A stretch of 64,000 nucleotides of DNA from Niveibacterium terrae. GTDB lineage: Bacteria; Pseudomonadota; Gammaproteobacteria; Burkholderiales; Rhodocyclaceae. The translations under genes were made by a program, and so were the position numbers. Where the stretch lies: contig NZ_CP172404.1 of NCBI RefSeq assembly GCF_048213115.1, positions 2,046,001 through 2,110,000 on the forward strand, read 5' to 3'. Below are positions 45,731 to 56,831 of the stretch, piece by piece. The notes under the pieces were generated by a model. It was not told where the DNA came from and made no database searches. It saw nothing but the letters and a program-made list of their open reading frames with translations. Numbering within the stretch: the stretch's first letter is position 1; every line of letters begins with the position of its first letter.

Positions 45731-47794
45731 ATGAGCGAAGTCAGAACCGCGGCCGAGCAGGCCGCCTTTTTGCGTGCCGAACTCGCACGTTATGAGCACG
45801 CCTACTATGTCCTAGACGCGCCCCTGGTCCCCGATGCCGAGTTCGACCGGCTGTTTCGCGAGCTCGAAGCGCTTGAAGCCGCGCATCCCGAGCTCGTCAC
45901 CGCCGATTCGCCGACCCGCAGGGTCGGGGGTGCGCCTCTGGCCGGTTTCGCGCCCGTGCGTCACGCGGTCGCGATGCTGTCGATCCACACCGAGACCGAT
46001 ACCGAAGCGAGCGGCGCCCTGGCTTTCGATCAGCGGGTCAGGCGGGAACTCGAACTCGCCGACTCGGCGCCCGCGCTCGAATACAACGCCGAACTGAAGT
46101 TCGACGGGCTCGCGATCAACCTGCGCTACGAGAACGGTGTGCTGGTACAGGCCGCGACCCGCGGCGACGGTGAGACCGGCGAAGATGTGACGCAGAACGT
46201 CCGTGCGATCCGTCAGATCCCGCTGCGCCTGCACACGGACAGCCCGCCGGCCGTGCTCGAAGTGCGTGGCGAAATTTTCATGGGGCGCGACGACTTCGAG
46301 CGCCTGAACGAGACCCAGCGCAAAAAGGGCGAGAAGACTTTCGCGAATCCGCGCAATGCGGCCGCCGGCAGCCTGCGCCAGCTCGATCCGGCGATCAGCG
46401 CGAGTCGGCCTCTGTCCTTTTTCGCCTACGGCCTCGGCGAGGCTCAGGGCTGGGTCTTCCCCGAACGCCATTCGCAAATGCTCGCCGCTTTCGCCGAGCT
46501 GGGCCTGCCGGTCTGCGCGGAGCGCTGCGTCGCCCAAGGGGCGACAGGGCTCGTGGCTTTCCACGATGACATCGCCGCGCGGCGCGACAGCCTGCCCTTC
46601 GATATCGACGGAGTCGTCTACAAGGTCGACTCGCTTGCCCTGCAGCACCGGCTCGGCTTCGTGACGCGTGAGCCGCGCTGGGCCGTCGCGCACAAGTTTC
46701 CGGCCCAGGAAGAGCTGACCCGGGTGCTCGATATCGAAGTCCAGGTCGGCCGGACCGGCAAGCTGACTCCTGTTGCGCGGCTCGAACCCGTCTTCGTCGG
46801 CGGCGTCACGGTCACCAACGCGACGCTGCACAACCAGGACGAAGTGCTGCGCAAGGACGTGCGGATCGGCGATACCGTGATCGTGCGCCGCGCCGGCGAT
46901 GTGATTCCGGAAGTCGTCGCGAGTCTGCCCGAGCGCCGGCCGGCGGATGCCCGCCTCTTCGCGATGCCCGGGCAGTGCCCGGTCTGCGGCTCGGCGGTGA
47001 TCCGCGAGGAAGACGAAGCCAATCACCGCTGCAGCGGCGGACTGTACTGCCCGGCCCAACGCAAGCAGGCACTGTGGCACTTCGCGTCGCGCCGGGCGAT
47101 GGATATCGAGGGGCTGGGCGACAAACTGGTCGAACAGCTCGTCGACTCCGGGCGGGTCAAGACGCCGGCCGATCTCTACACGCTGGAGATCGAAGCGCTC
47201 GCCGGTCTCGAACGGATGGCCGAGAAGTCTGCGCGCAATCTGATCAAAGCAATCGACAAGAGCCGCTCGACGACGCTCGCGCGTTTCATCTATGCGCTCG
47301 GGATCCGCAATGTTGGCGAGCGCACGGCCAAGGATCTGGCCCGCCATTTCGGTTCGCTCGCCGCGCTGAGCGAGGCCGATATCGAGGCACTGCAGGGGGT
47401 TCCCGATGTCGGTCCGATCGTCGCCGAAAGCCTGATCGACTTCTTCAGTGAGGCGCACAACCGCCAGGTCATCGCCGATCTTCAGGCGCGCGGCGTGCAT
47501 TGGGTCGAGAGCGAAGGCGAGGCCGCTGCGCCCGAAGGGCTTCTCGCCGGCAAAACCTTCGTGATCACCGGCAGCCTGCCCAGCCTGTCGCGCGACGAAG
47601 CGAAGGCGCTGCTCGAAGCGGCAGGTGCGAAGGTTGCGGGCTCGGTCTCGAAGAAGACCGATTACCTGCTCGCCGGCAGTGATGCGGGAAGCAAGCTCGC
47701 GAAGGCTCAGGAGCTGGGCATAACGATTCTCGACGAAGATCAGATGAGGGCGATGCTCGGCGATGCAAAGCCGGGGCAGAGCGAGCTGTTCTGA
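45731..47794 (+). CDS. ligA: NAD-dependent DNA ligase LigA
   Basis: LigA seals nicks in replication and repair. The adenylated lysine is in NAELKFDGLAINLRYENG. The OB fold follows (RTGKLTPVARLEPVFVGGV). The zinc finger is CPVCGSAVIREE...NHRCSGGLYCPAQ, then helix-hairpin-helix repeats, and a BRCT domain closes the protein (about residues 605-685, LAGKTFVITGSLPSLSRDEA). The 687 residues are full length. It is the third gene of the smc operon. Confidence 0.98.
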   Translation: MSEVRTAAEQAAFLRAELARYEHAYYVLDAPLVPDAEFDRLFRELEALEAAHPELVTADSPTRRVGGAPLAGFAPVRHAVAMLSIHTETDTEASGALAFDQRVRRELELADSAPALEYNAELKFDGLAINLRYENGVLVQAATRGDGETGEDVTQNVRAIRQIPLRLHTDSPPAVLEVRGEIFMGRDDFERLNETQRKKGEKTFANPRNAAAGSLRQLDPAISASRPLSFFAYGLGEAQGWVFPERHSQMLAAFAELGLPVCAERCVAQGATGLVAFHDDIAARRDSLPFDIDGVVYKVDSLALQHRLGFVTREPRWAVAHKFPAQEELTRVLDIEVQVGRTGKLTPVARLEPVFVGGVTVTNATLHNQDEVLRKDVRIGDTVIVRRAGDVIPEVVASLPERRPADARLFAMPGQCPVCGSAVIREEDEANHRCSGGLYCPAQRKQALWHFASRRAMDIEGLGDKLVEQLVDSGRVKTPADLYTLEIEALAGLERMAEKSARNLIKAIDKSRSTTLARFIYALGIRNVGERTAKDLARHFGSLAALSEADIEALQGVPDVGPIVAESLIDFFSEAHNRQVIADLQARGVHWVESEGEAAAPEGLLAGKTFVITGSLPSLSRDEAKALLEAAGAKVAGSVSKKTDYLLAGSDAGSKLAKAQELGITILDEDQMRAMLGDAKPGQSELF

Positions 47795-47828
47795 GCCCGA
47801 TTCGCTGCGTCAAACAAGAGGAAATGTA

Positions 47829-48434
47829 ATGCCGTTGAAACAGACCCCGCTCTATCGCTTCCTGAAGGTCTGCAATGAGGGAAGAGTCGAGAAGAGCGTG
47901 CTCGATTGCGGAGCGGGGGGCGATACGCCTTTCCTGAGCGAATTCTTCGCCCAGGGCTATCTGACGACCGGCGTCGAACTCGACGCCAAACGGATGGCGA
48001 TCGCGAACGAGTACGGCCAGGCACGCGGGCAGAGCCTGAAGGTTCAGCTCGGCGACATGCGCCGCCTCGGGTTCGCGGATTCGTCCTTCGGCTGCGTCTA
48101 TTCGTACAACACGATCTTCCATATGCCGAAGGCGGACGTCGAGGTCGCGCTCGGTGAACTCAAAAGAGTGCTGAAACCCGGCGGCTATCTGTTCGTCAAC
48201 TTCCTGACCGTCGACGATCACCGCTGCGGCGAAGGACCTTGCCTGGGGCTCAATCAATACGAGCAGCTCGATGACGGCCTGCCCGTCATCCACTCGTATT
48301 ACGAGCACAGCGAAGCCGATCCCTATTTCGCTGACATGACGCAGCACGTCAAGGAGACGCGCATCATCGAGTGGCGATACGAAGGACGACCGATCCGCCA
48401 GGGCTTCGTCGATTACATCGTCCAGAAGAGATAG
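47829..48434 (+). CDS. Class I SAM-dependent methyltransferase
   Basis: The 201-residue protein has a Rossmann-type methyltransferase fold: motif I VLDCGAGGDTPFLSEFFAQG, an acidic strand-end in TTGVELDAKRMAIA, and LKRVLKPGGYLFVNFLTVDD. This is the UbiE/Methyltransf_11 group; the substrate is unknown. The ATG chosen has AGAGGAAA ahead of it and follows ligA by 34 bp, so it may be the last gene of that operon. Confidence 0.85.
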   Translation: MPLKQTPLYRFLKVCNEGRVEKSVLDCGAGGDTPFLSEFFAQGYLTTGVELDAKRMAIANEYGQARGQSLKVQLGDMRRLGFADSSFGCVYSYNTIFHMPKADVEVALGELKRVLKPGGYLFVNFLTVDDHRCGEGPCLGLNQYEQLDDGLPVIHSYYEHSEADPYFADMTQHVKETRIIEWRYEGRPIRQGFVDYIVQKR

Positions 48435-48702
48435 GGCGAGGGTTGCACCGTCCACTCCGGGTGCGCTGAGCCCGGTTGCGGGCCATGGTGTGCACTGATG
48501 CGCGGAGCCGCCCATCCGCTTTGCTCTGATCTTTTTCCGTTCGGCTAGCATGGTGACGGCGTGTGCGCCTTTGCTGGCGCCAGCCGCTCGCCTGCGGACA
48601 GCGAAGAAAGGAACTTGCCTGCCGGTGAACGGTCTGCCTCCCGCTGGCCCGTACCCGAATGGCTGTGGCCACGCGTTTCCCCCAAAACGTATTGGAGCCG
48701 CG

Positions 48703-49206
48703 ATGGAAAAAATCGAACACACGCTGGAACGCTTCATGTTCGCGAGCCGCTGGCTGCTGGCCCCGTTCTATGTCGGGCTGGTGGGCGCGATCGCGCTGTT
48801 GATCTTCAAGTTCATCAAGGAATTCATCGCGCTGCTGCCCGTCGTGCTGAGCGGGGAGGGCAACCAGGTCATGGTCGGCGTGCTGACCTTGGTCGATGTC
48901 GTGCTCGTGGCGAATCTGCTGCTGATCATCGTCTTCGCCGGCTACGAGAATTTCGTCTCGAAGATCGATACCGGAGAATCCGAGGACAGGCCCGAGTGGA
49001 TGGGCCATGTCAGCTTCTCCGACCTGAAGATCAAACTGATCGGCTCGATCGTCGCGATCTCGGGCATTGAACTGCTCAAGGCTTTCGTCAGCATCGAATC
49101 CTTCACGAACGAACAGTTGGGCTGGAAGGTCGCCTTCCATCTGACTTTCGTCGTCTCGGGGGTGCTGTTCGCGATCATGGATAAACTGACGAACAAGGGG
49201 CACTGA
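48703..49206 (+). CDS. UPF0114 / YqhA-family inner membrane protein
   Basis: This 167-residue protein has three to four membrane helices (FMFASRWLLAPFYVGLVGAI, VVLVANLLLIIVFAGYENFV, IKLIGSIVAISGIELLKAFV, VAFHLTFVVSGVLFAIMDKL). The sequence from MEKIEHTLERFMFASRWLLAPFY is strongly typical of the TIGR00645/YqhA family. Its role is unknown. The 268 bp upstream hold no other gene that I can support. Confidence 0.9.
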   Translation: MEKIEHTLERFMFASRWLLAPFYVGLVGAIALLIFKFIKEFIALLPVVLSGEGNQVMVGVLTLVDVVLVANLLLIIVFAGYENFVSKIDTGESEDRPEWMGHVSFSDLKIKLIGSIVAISGIELLKAFVSIESFTNEQLGWKVAFHLTFVVSGVLFAIMDKLTNKGH

Positions 49207-49239
49207 GGCTGTCCGCCCGTCAGCGCCAGCAGGGAGACA

Positions 49240-50361
49240 ATGCCCGTGCCACTTGAAACGATAAACCCGCTTGTCCGCCGCTCCAGCGCCGCGCTCTTTC
49301 TCGCGCTGGTGTTCGGCCTGACCCTATGGGTGCTCTCTCCCTTCTTCTCCGCTCTGGCCTGGTCGGGCATCCTCGCCTACATGACCTGGCCCCTGTTCCG
49401 GCGTCTGCGCAGTCGACTGCCCGGCCACGAGACGCTTGCCGCACTGCTGATGAGCATTGTCGTAACGGTCGCGCTGCTGGCACCGCTCGCCTGGGTCATG
49501 TTCGCGGTGGCCGATGATGTGGGCGTTGCCGCCGGGGTTCTGCGCCAGATCGCCGCCAGCGGTCTGCCTTCCCTTCCCGCAACGGTGAGCGCCTGGCCAG
49601 GCGGAGGATGGTTGCTCGCCCGCTACGCTGAAATCCAGACCAATCCAGCCTGGCTGCACGCGAGCATCGAAGCGCTTGGCCTGACGGAACTGTCGACCTG
49701 GGGGGCGGTGGTCGGAGGCGTGGGGCGAAATCTCGCCAAGTTTGCGCTGGCTGTCTTCGCGCTTTTTTTTCTGTTCCGCCATGGCGCGCAGATGCTCACC
49801 CAGTTCGGTCGGGTCAGCGCTCACTGGCTGGGGGGCTCCGCACGCGCCTATCTGGATGCCGTCGGCCTGACGGTGCGCGCGGTCGTTTTCGGAATCGTGC
49901 TGACCGCAATCGCCCAGGGCTGTCTTGCCGGTCTGGGCTACTGGGTGGCAGGCACCGGCTCGCCCGCGCTGTGGGGTGCGGTCACCGCGCTGATCTCGCT
50001 GATCCCCTTCGTCGGTCCAGTAGTCTGGATCGGGCTCTCGCTGGCCCTGCTGGCCAACGGTGAAACCCAGGCCGGCGTGGGTCTGTTTCTGTGGGGGGCG
50101 TTTGTCGTGAGCTGGGTGGACAACCTGATCCGCCCGCTGGCAATCAGCGGCCCGACGAAGATCCCTTTCCTGCTGGTCTTCCTGGGGGTGCTGGGCGGAA
50201 TCCGCAGCTTCGGCCTGATCGGCCTCTTTCTGGGCCCGGTTCTGATCGCCGTATCTCTGGCGATCTGGCACCAAGCACTTGATCAGGCCAATTCGGCAGG
50301 TTCGAGTACCGAGGCTTTACCGCACCCAGCTCCGAGCGAAGGGCAGAACAGGCTGAGCTGA
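49240..50361 (+). CDS. AI-2E family transporter (PerM/YdiK-like)
   Basis: The 373-residue protein shows about eight membrane helices in the AI-2 exporter/UPF0118 arrangement. N-terminal helices frame LSPFFSALAWSGILAYMTWP. The C-terminal block is LISLIPFVGPVVWIGLSLAL and VVSWVDNLIRPLAISGPTKIPFLLVFLGVLGGI, the family signature. Some members export autoinducer-2 or act as Na+/H+ antiporters; the activity here is not known. It starts 33 bp after the yqhA-like gene. Confidence 0.88.
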   Translation: MPVPLETINPLVRRSSAALFLALVFGLTLWVLSPFFSALAWSGILAYMTWPLFRRLRSRLPGHETLAALLMSIVVTVALLAPLAWVMFAVADDVGVAAGVLRQIAASGLPSLPATVSAWPGGGWLLARYAEIQTNPAWLHASIEALGLTELSTWGAVVGGVGRNLAKFALAVFALFFLFRHGAQMLTQFGRVSAHWLGGSARAYLDAVGLTVRAVVFGIVLTAIAQGCLAGLGYWVAGTGSPALWGAVTALISLIPFVGPVVWIGLSLALLANGETQAGVGLFLWGAFVVSWVDNLIRPLAISGPTKIPFLLVFLGVLGGIRSFGLIGLFLGPVLIAVSLAIWHQALDQANSAGSSTEALPHPAPSEGQNRLS

Positions 50362-50399
50362 ATACAGTTTCCGCATTTTGATAACACGAGGGGATAACC

Positions 50400-53078
50400 G
50401 TGGCCGAGAATTCCGAACTCGCTTCAGCCCATGCGATGCAGCCGAAAGAATTGGCCTCGGCGCTCGACGTCGATCCGGCCGCGGGTCTGTCGGATACGGA
50501 AGCGAGCCGTCGCATCGTCCTTCATGGCGAGAACCGACTGGCGGAAAAGCCGCCTCGCTCCAGCTGGCTCGCCTTCCTCGACCAGTTCAGAAGTCTGCTG
50601 ATCCTGGTGCTGATCGCCGCCGCGATCTTGGCCGGCGCGATCGGTGATATCAAGGATACGCTGGTGATCCTGATCGTCGTGCTGCTGAACGCGACGCTGG
50701 GGTTCTGGCAAGAGCACAGGGCGGAAGCGACGCTGGCCGCATTGAAGAAAATGCTGTCGCCGTCCGCGCGGGTGCGCCGGTCAGGGCGCCAGGAAGAGAT
50801 TGGCGCAACGCGACTCGTTCCGGGCGACATCGTTCTGCTGGAGGCGGGAGACAGGGTGCCGGCGGATGGTCGCCTCGTCAGCACGCACAGCGTTGAAATC
50901 GATGAAGCGGCGCTCACCGGAGAGTCCCATGCGGTGGGCAAGGAGGCGGGCAGTTTGCTCGCCGCGGCGGCGCCGCTCGCCGAGCGCGTGAATATGGCCT
51001 TCATGAACACCGTGCTCACGCGAGGACGCGCCGAAATGCTGGTCACCGCGACGGGAATGAACACCGAGATGGGACGCCTCGCCGGGATGCTGGCCGAGTC
51101 CGAAGCCGGGCCGACGCCACTGCAGGTCCAGCTCGACGCGCTGGGGCGCCGGCTTGCGGCGATCGCAGGCGTCGTGATAGCGATCATCCTGATACTGGGA
51201 CTCGCGAAGGGTAAGCCCTTGCTGGAGATTCTGCTCACCTCGATCGCACTGGCCGTGGCGGCCATCCCTGAAGGCCTGCCCGCAGTTGTGACCGTCACTC
51301 TGGCTCTGGGCATGCATCGGATGGCCCAACACCGCGCGATCGTCAAGAAACTAGCGGCGGTTGAAACGCTGGGCTGCACGACCGTGATCTGCTCGGACAA
51401 GACGGGTACGCTGACGATGAACCAGATGAGCGCACGCATCGCGGTCTTCGAAGGCCGGCGCTTCCCGATCAGCGGCGAAGGCTATGGCGCGACGGGCGAG
51501 ATCAGGACGGAGGACGGAGGCGATGTTCCCGATCTTGGCCCGCTGCTCGAACCAGCCGTGCTCGCCAATGAAAGTCGTATTCACGGGGGAGCACTGATCG
51601 GCGATCCGACCGAAGGGGCGCTGCTGGCGCTGGCCGCCAAGGCCGGCCTGGATATCGAGCGCCTGGCGGCGCAGAGCCCGCGCATCGCCGAGATCCCCTT
51701 CGATTCCGCATACAAGTTTCAGGCCACCTTCCATCGACAAGGCACAGAGGTGCGGGTTTGTGTCAAAGGTGCGCCGGATGTGCTGCTGGGCCTGGCCGTA
51801 CGCCAGCACGATGAATCGGGTGAGAGCGGACTGGACAAAGCTTTCTGGCTAACAGAGAACGCACATTTGGCCAGCCAGGCCATGCGCGTACTGGCGATGG
51901 CCACGCGGACGATCCCCTCTTCGGCCTTCGACCCGAACGGGGATCTGATGGCGCAGGTACAGGAACTCACTTTCCAGGGCCTCGTCGGCATCATCGACCC
52001 GCCGCGTCCCGAGGCGCGCGACGCGATCGCGCTGTGCGCTCGCGCCGGCATCCGGGTCAAGATGATCACCGGCGATCAGCGGATCACCGCGGCCGTAATC
52101 GCCCGAGAGCTGGGTCTCGACGGTGAGGTAATGGAGGGGCAGGAGCTGGGCTCCCTCAGCCCCGAAGCGCTGGCCGGGCGCATCGATCGTGTGGCCGTGT
52201 TCGCCCGCGTGTCTCCCGAGCACAAGGTGCGCATCGTACAGGCGCTCAAAGCCCGCGGACAGGTCACTGCAATGACCGGGGACGGCGTCAACGATGCTCC
52301 AGCGTTGAAGAACGCCGACATCGGCATCGCGATGGGCATCACCGGAACCGAGGTGACCCGGGAAGCCGCGACGATGGTGCTCTCCGATGACAACTTCGCG
52401 ACCATCGTTCGCGCGATCAGGGAGGGACGAGCCATCTACGAGAACATCGTCAAGTTCGTCCGCTTTCAGCTCTCCACCAACATGGGCGCGATACAGACCG
52501 TACTGGGGGCGAGCTTACTGGGGCTGGCAACGCCTTTCACGGCAATCCAGATTCTGTGGATCAACATCATCATGGATGGTCCGCCCGCGATGAGTCTGGG
52601 CGTGGAACCGGCCCGCCCGGGACTGATGGAGGACACCCCCCGAAGCAAGGACGAACGCATCCTGACCGCGGCAAGGCTCGTCCGCCTGTTCATCTATGGC
52701 CTGACGATGGCGGCGGGCACGCTCTCAGTGTTCGTCTACGCGGAGCCCAAAGGCGAAACCTATGCCGGAACCCTGGCCTTTACCACCTTCGTGCTGTTCC
52801 AGTTCTTCAACGTCTTCAATGCCCGCTCGGAGCGGGGGACGGCGTTCAACCGGCAGTTCTTCCGCAACGGCAGCCTCTGGGTGTCGCTGATCGCCGTGCT
52901 CACCCTGCAAGCGGTGGTTGTACACTGGGCGCACGCCCAGGCGATCTTCCGGACCACGGACCTGACGCAGGGCGATTGGGCGCTTGCCGCCGCGGTGGCA
53001 TCCAGCGTGCTGCTGTTCGACGAAGCGCGCAAGCTCACGATGCGTCTGTTTGCTCGTTCCCCCAGTTCGAATCCTTGA
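50400..53078 (+). CDS. Calcium-type P-type ATPase (P2A)
   Basis: This cation pump has 892 residues. It has an N-terminal cation-ATPase domain, then the actuator motif ALTGESHAVGKE. Helix M4 carries PEGLPAVVTVTLALG, the P2A calcium-site signature. The phosphorylated aspartate D333 is in CSDKTGTLTMNQM, and the hinge is MTGDGVNDAPALKNADIGIAMG. C-terminal helices include LWINIIMDGPPAMSLGVEP. Calcium or manganese export is inferred from the M4 motif. GTG start. Its end overlaps the convergent YgjV-like gene by 44 bp. Confidence 0.92.
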   Translation: MAENSELASAHAMQPKELASALDVDPAAGLSDTEASRRIVLHGENRLAEKPPRSSWLAFLDQFRSLLILVLIAAAILAGAIGDIKDTLVILIVVLLNATLGFWQEHRAEATLAALKKMLSPSARVRRSGRQEEIGATRLVPGDIVLLEAGDRVPADGRLVSTHSVEIDEAALTGESHAVGKEAGSLLAAAAPLAERVNMAFMNTVLTRGRAEMLVTATGMNTEMGRLAGMLAESEAGPTPLQVQLDALGRRLAAIAGVVIAIILILGLAKGKPLLEILLTSIALAVAAIPEGLPAVVTVTLALGMHRMAQHRAIVKKLAAVETLGCTTVICSDKTGTLTMNQMSARIAVFEGRRFPISGEGYGATGEIRTEDGGDVPDLGPLLEPAVLANESRIHGGALIGDPTEGALLALAAKAGLDIERLAAQSPRIAEIPFDSAYKFQATFHRQGTEVRVCVKGAPDVLLGLAVRQHDESGESGLDKAFWLTENAHLASQAMRVLAMATRTIPSSAFDPNGDLMAQVQELTFQGLVGIIDPPRPEARDAIALCARAGIRVKMITGDQRITAAVIARELGLDGEVMEGQELGSLSPEALAGRIDRVAVFARVSPEHKVRIVQALKARGQVTAMTGDGVNDAPALKNADIGIAMGITGTEVTREAATMVLSDDNFATIVRAIREGRAIYENIVKFVRFQLSTNMGAIQTVLGASLLGLATPFTAIQILWINIIMDGPPAMSLGVEPARPGLMEDTPRSKDERILTAARLVRLFIYGLTMAAGTLSVFVYAEPKGETYAGTLAFTTFVLFQFFNVFNARSERGTAFNRQFFRNGSLWVSLIAVLTLQAVVVHWAHAQAIFRTTDLTQGDWALAAAVASSVLLFDEARKLTMRLFARSPSSNP

Positions 53079-53619
53079 GGGCGCATCGCTGGGCGTTTCC
53101 TTGCAGCGCGGGGGAGGCGGGGCGGCCGGCGAGCCACATCTTCGCGATCGTGAAGCCATTGACGAGCGCGATCGAACACTCCATTGCGGTCCCGCCGATC
53201 GAACCGGACAGGATGTTGTTGGCGATCCACAGCAGCGTCGCGATCAGCATCCCTATCCTCAGTTTCATCCCGTTCAGCCGGAACATCGCGACCGTCGCAA
53301 CCGCGATGCCCAGAAGTGGTAGAAGATGCCACCAGAGCCTGACGGTCAGACAGGCGACGCCCAGATTCAGAATCAGCAGCAGAGCCGCGGCCCAGATCGA
53401 CTTCGTGCGCAGCGAGATCAGGTTGCGGGCGGCGGACAGAACCATGCCAGCGGAGGCGGCCGGATTGCCGAGCAGCGCGAAGTGGATGCAGTAGAAGATA
53501 TTCTGCACCGTCAGCCAGAGTCTGAAATTGAGGTCGCGTTTGCGCGTGAAGGTGATCAGGCCGCACGCGAAAGCCGCGTAGCCGAAGAGCTGGGGCAGGG
53601 ACAGGAAAGCGGAGGACAT
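53035..53619 (-). CDS. YgjV-family inner membrane protein
   Basis: The 194-residue protein has five to six membrane helices. It opens with LSLPQLFGYAAFACGLITFTRKRDLNFRLWL, which matches the YgjV family (related to PQ-loop-like small membrane proteins). The function is unknown. The start at MSSAFLSLPQ is preferred to a 47-residue upstream extension. The last 44 bp overlap the 3' end of the P-type ATPase gene on the other strand. Confidence 0.8.
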   Translation of the reverse strand: MSSAFLSLPQLFGYAAFACGLITFTRKRDLNFRLWLTVQNIFYCIHFALLGNPAASAGMVLSAARNLISLRTKSIWAAALLLILNLGVACLTVRLWWHLLPLLGIAVATVAMFRLNGMKLRIGMLIATLLWIANNILSGSIGGTAMECSIALVNGFTIAKMWLAGRPASPALQGNAQRCALKDSNWGNEQTDAS

Positions 53620-53821
53620 CGGAGACCAGGGGGGGAAGCCTTGTGGGCAGAGGCCATTATTCTCCCCGCCTACTCCGCTGTCCAGGCTGAGTGCTTGCAC
53701 TGAAGCACCAGGATTTGATCTGATGCCCGGGAATCGGAACGCCCCAGCCTTCGCAAACATTCTCCCGAAGCGCGTCCGGATCGGCTACCCTTGCGGGTTC
53801 GACTCAAAAAATGGGCTTTTC

Positions 53822-54327
53822 ATGCATCCGATCCACGACGCCGATGTGCTGCTGTTGCTGGCCATCACCCTTGCTTCGAAGTGCAAACCCGCGACGCTCG
53901 CTGAAGTGGTGGTCTGCCTGGCGAGGGTCCAGCCACGCCTGCCGGCCGAGGCCAGGCTGCTGGAAGCTTTTGAGCACCTCTCCCGCCACGGTCTGATCGT
54001 GGCCCATGAGGGCGGCTACACGCTCTGCGAGGCGGCCGAGAACATCATGAGGGGCGTGCCGAGAAGGAAGGAAATCGCCGAGCAGCTCTTCTGCCTCAAG
54101 GACAGGCTCGCCCAGTTCGACGGCAAGCCCAGCAAGCCGGCCGTGCAGCCCGAAGCAGCAGAACTCGCCGCGGCGATCGCGGCCTGGCAGGCCAGCCTGC
54201 CGCCGCTGACCAAGACCGAGAAATTCGAGCTGCGCCGCCAGGAAGCGCGTGAGCCGGCCAAACGCTCAGGTCCGCCGCGCGGCAAACCCGGCTTCCCGCG
54301 CAGCCCCCGCAAACCGAGTGGCCGCAC

Positions 54328-54331
<4 letters not shown>
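53822..54331 (+). CDS. Small protein coupled to DbpA; winged-helix-like N-terminus, basic C-terminal tail
   Basis: The protein has 169 residues. The first about 85 look helical and winged-helix-like (ADVLLLLAITLASKCKPATL, LLEAFEHLSRHGLIVAHEGGYTL). A linker follows, then a very basic, Pro/Arg/Gly-rich tail (about 135-169, FELRRQEAREPAKRSGPPRG). I do not recognise the family. Its stop overlaps the dbpA start (ATGA), so the two are made together; a role with RNA or ribosome assembly is inferred from that and the tail. Confidence 0.7.
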
Positions 54332-55716
<1,385 letters not shown>

Positions 55717-55891
55717 TGAGCTTGTTCAGTGCGGGGGAGGGCAGCCACGCCCCCTTCTTCGCATCCACCCAAAGGGGGGATTGTCCGGGAACCGCGCCCC
55801 GCATCTACACTGAGGATTCGAGCGCGGACAGTGCATCCAGTTCAGGAATGGCCGGGAGGCTGTCCGCAGCGCCACATACAGGGGGCACTAA

Positions 55892-56671
55892 ATGCTGTTC
55901 GAATCGAACTGGATGCTCTTCCTCCTTTTCCTGATCGCGGTCGCGTGGTTCTTTTCCGCGGCGATCCGGATCTTCCGCGAGTACGAACGGGGCGTCGTCT
56001 TCACGCTGGGGCGCTTCTGGAAGGTCAAGGGACCTGGCCTCGTCCTGATCATCCCGGTGATCCAGAAGGCGATCCGCGTCGATCTGCGCACGGTCGTCCT
56101 CGACGTTCCCACCCAGGACGTGATTTCACGCGACAACGTCTCGGTGAAGGTCAGCGCCGTCGTCTATCTGCGCGTCATCGATCCTGAAAAAGCGATCATC
56201 CAGGTCGTCGATTACCTCAATGCGACGAGCCAGCTCGCCCAGACCATGCTGCGCTCGGTGCTGGGCAAGCATCAGCTCGATGACATGCTGGCCGAGCGCG
56301 AGCGGCTCAACCTCGACATCCAGCAGGCGCTCGATGCGCAAACCGACTCATGGGGGATCAAGGTTGCCAACGTCGAGATCAAACAGGTCGACCTGACCGA
56401 GTCGATGATTCGGGCCATCGCCCGACAGGCCGAGGCGGAGCGCGAGCGGCGCGCCAAAGTGATCCATGCGGAAGGCGAATTGCAGGCTTCGGAAAAACTG
56501 TACCAGGCCGCCAGGGTGCTGGCCCAGGAGCCTCAGGCGATCCTGTTGCGCTATCTGGAAACGCTGACCGTGATCGGTGCGGACAAGAACACCACGGTCG
56601 TCTTTCCTCTGCCTATGGATTTGCTTGCTCCGCTGCTGGAAAAGACGAAGAGCGCGAGTTCGGGCGGCTGA
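55892..56671 (+). CDS. Slipin (stomatin-like, SPFH domain)
   Basis: The protein has an N-terminal membrane segment (about residues 8-25, LFLLFLIAVAWFFSAAI) followed by the SPFH/Band 7 domain (IFREYERGVVFTLGRFW, VPTQDVISRDNVSVKVSAVV) and a coiled-coil C-terminus rich in Ala/Glu/Arg (IARQAEAERERRAKVIHAEG). Slipins form membrane rings and often pair with an NfeD protease-like protein; none is adjacent here. It has 259 residues. Confidence 0.93.
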   Translation: MLFESNWMLFLLFLIAVAWFFSAAIRIFREYERGVVFTLGRFWKVKGPGLVLIIPVIQKAIRVDLRTVVLDVPTQDVISRDNVSVKVSAVVYLRVIDPEKAIIQVVDYLNATSQLAQTMLRSVLGKHQLDDMLAERERLNLDIQQALDAQTDSWGIKVANVEIKQVDLTESMIRAIARQAEAERERRAKVIHAEGELQASEKLYQAARVLAQEPQAILLRYLETLTVIGADKNTTVVFPLPMDLLAPLLEKTKSASSGG

Positions 56672-56831
56672 AGGCCGCCAAGGGGCTGCGAAGCGCTGCC
56701 TCTTCCTTGATCGCGGCCACCTTTCCCATCACGGTGGCCCCCGGCTCCGCCGGAGCGGGTGATCTTCTTAGCAACAATCGGTCTTTGGCCCAGGGCGGGA
56801 AGCACCTAAAATAGACCCCCTTGCATTTTTG

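Noticed and set aside
45812..47500. 562-codon minus-strand open frame
   Set aside because: It mirrors ligA; its composition is that of an antisense shadow with no known domain.
48435..48702. Coding sequence upstream of the YqhA-like start
   Set aside because: Open frames exist but the family-like sequence begins at MEKIEHTLE, and the extra residues have no similarity.
56672..56831. SAM or SAH riboswitch ahead of metN
   Set aside because: I looked for a SAM-II/SAH-type pattern and saw only a short G+C-rich stem-loop with no conserved core.
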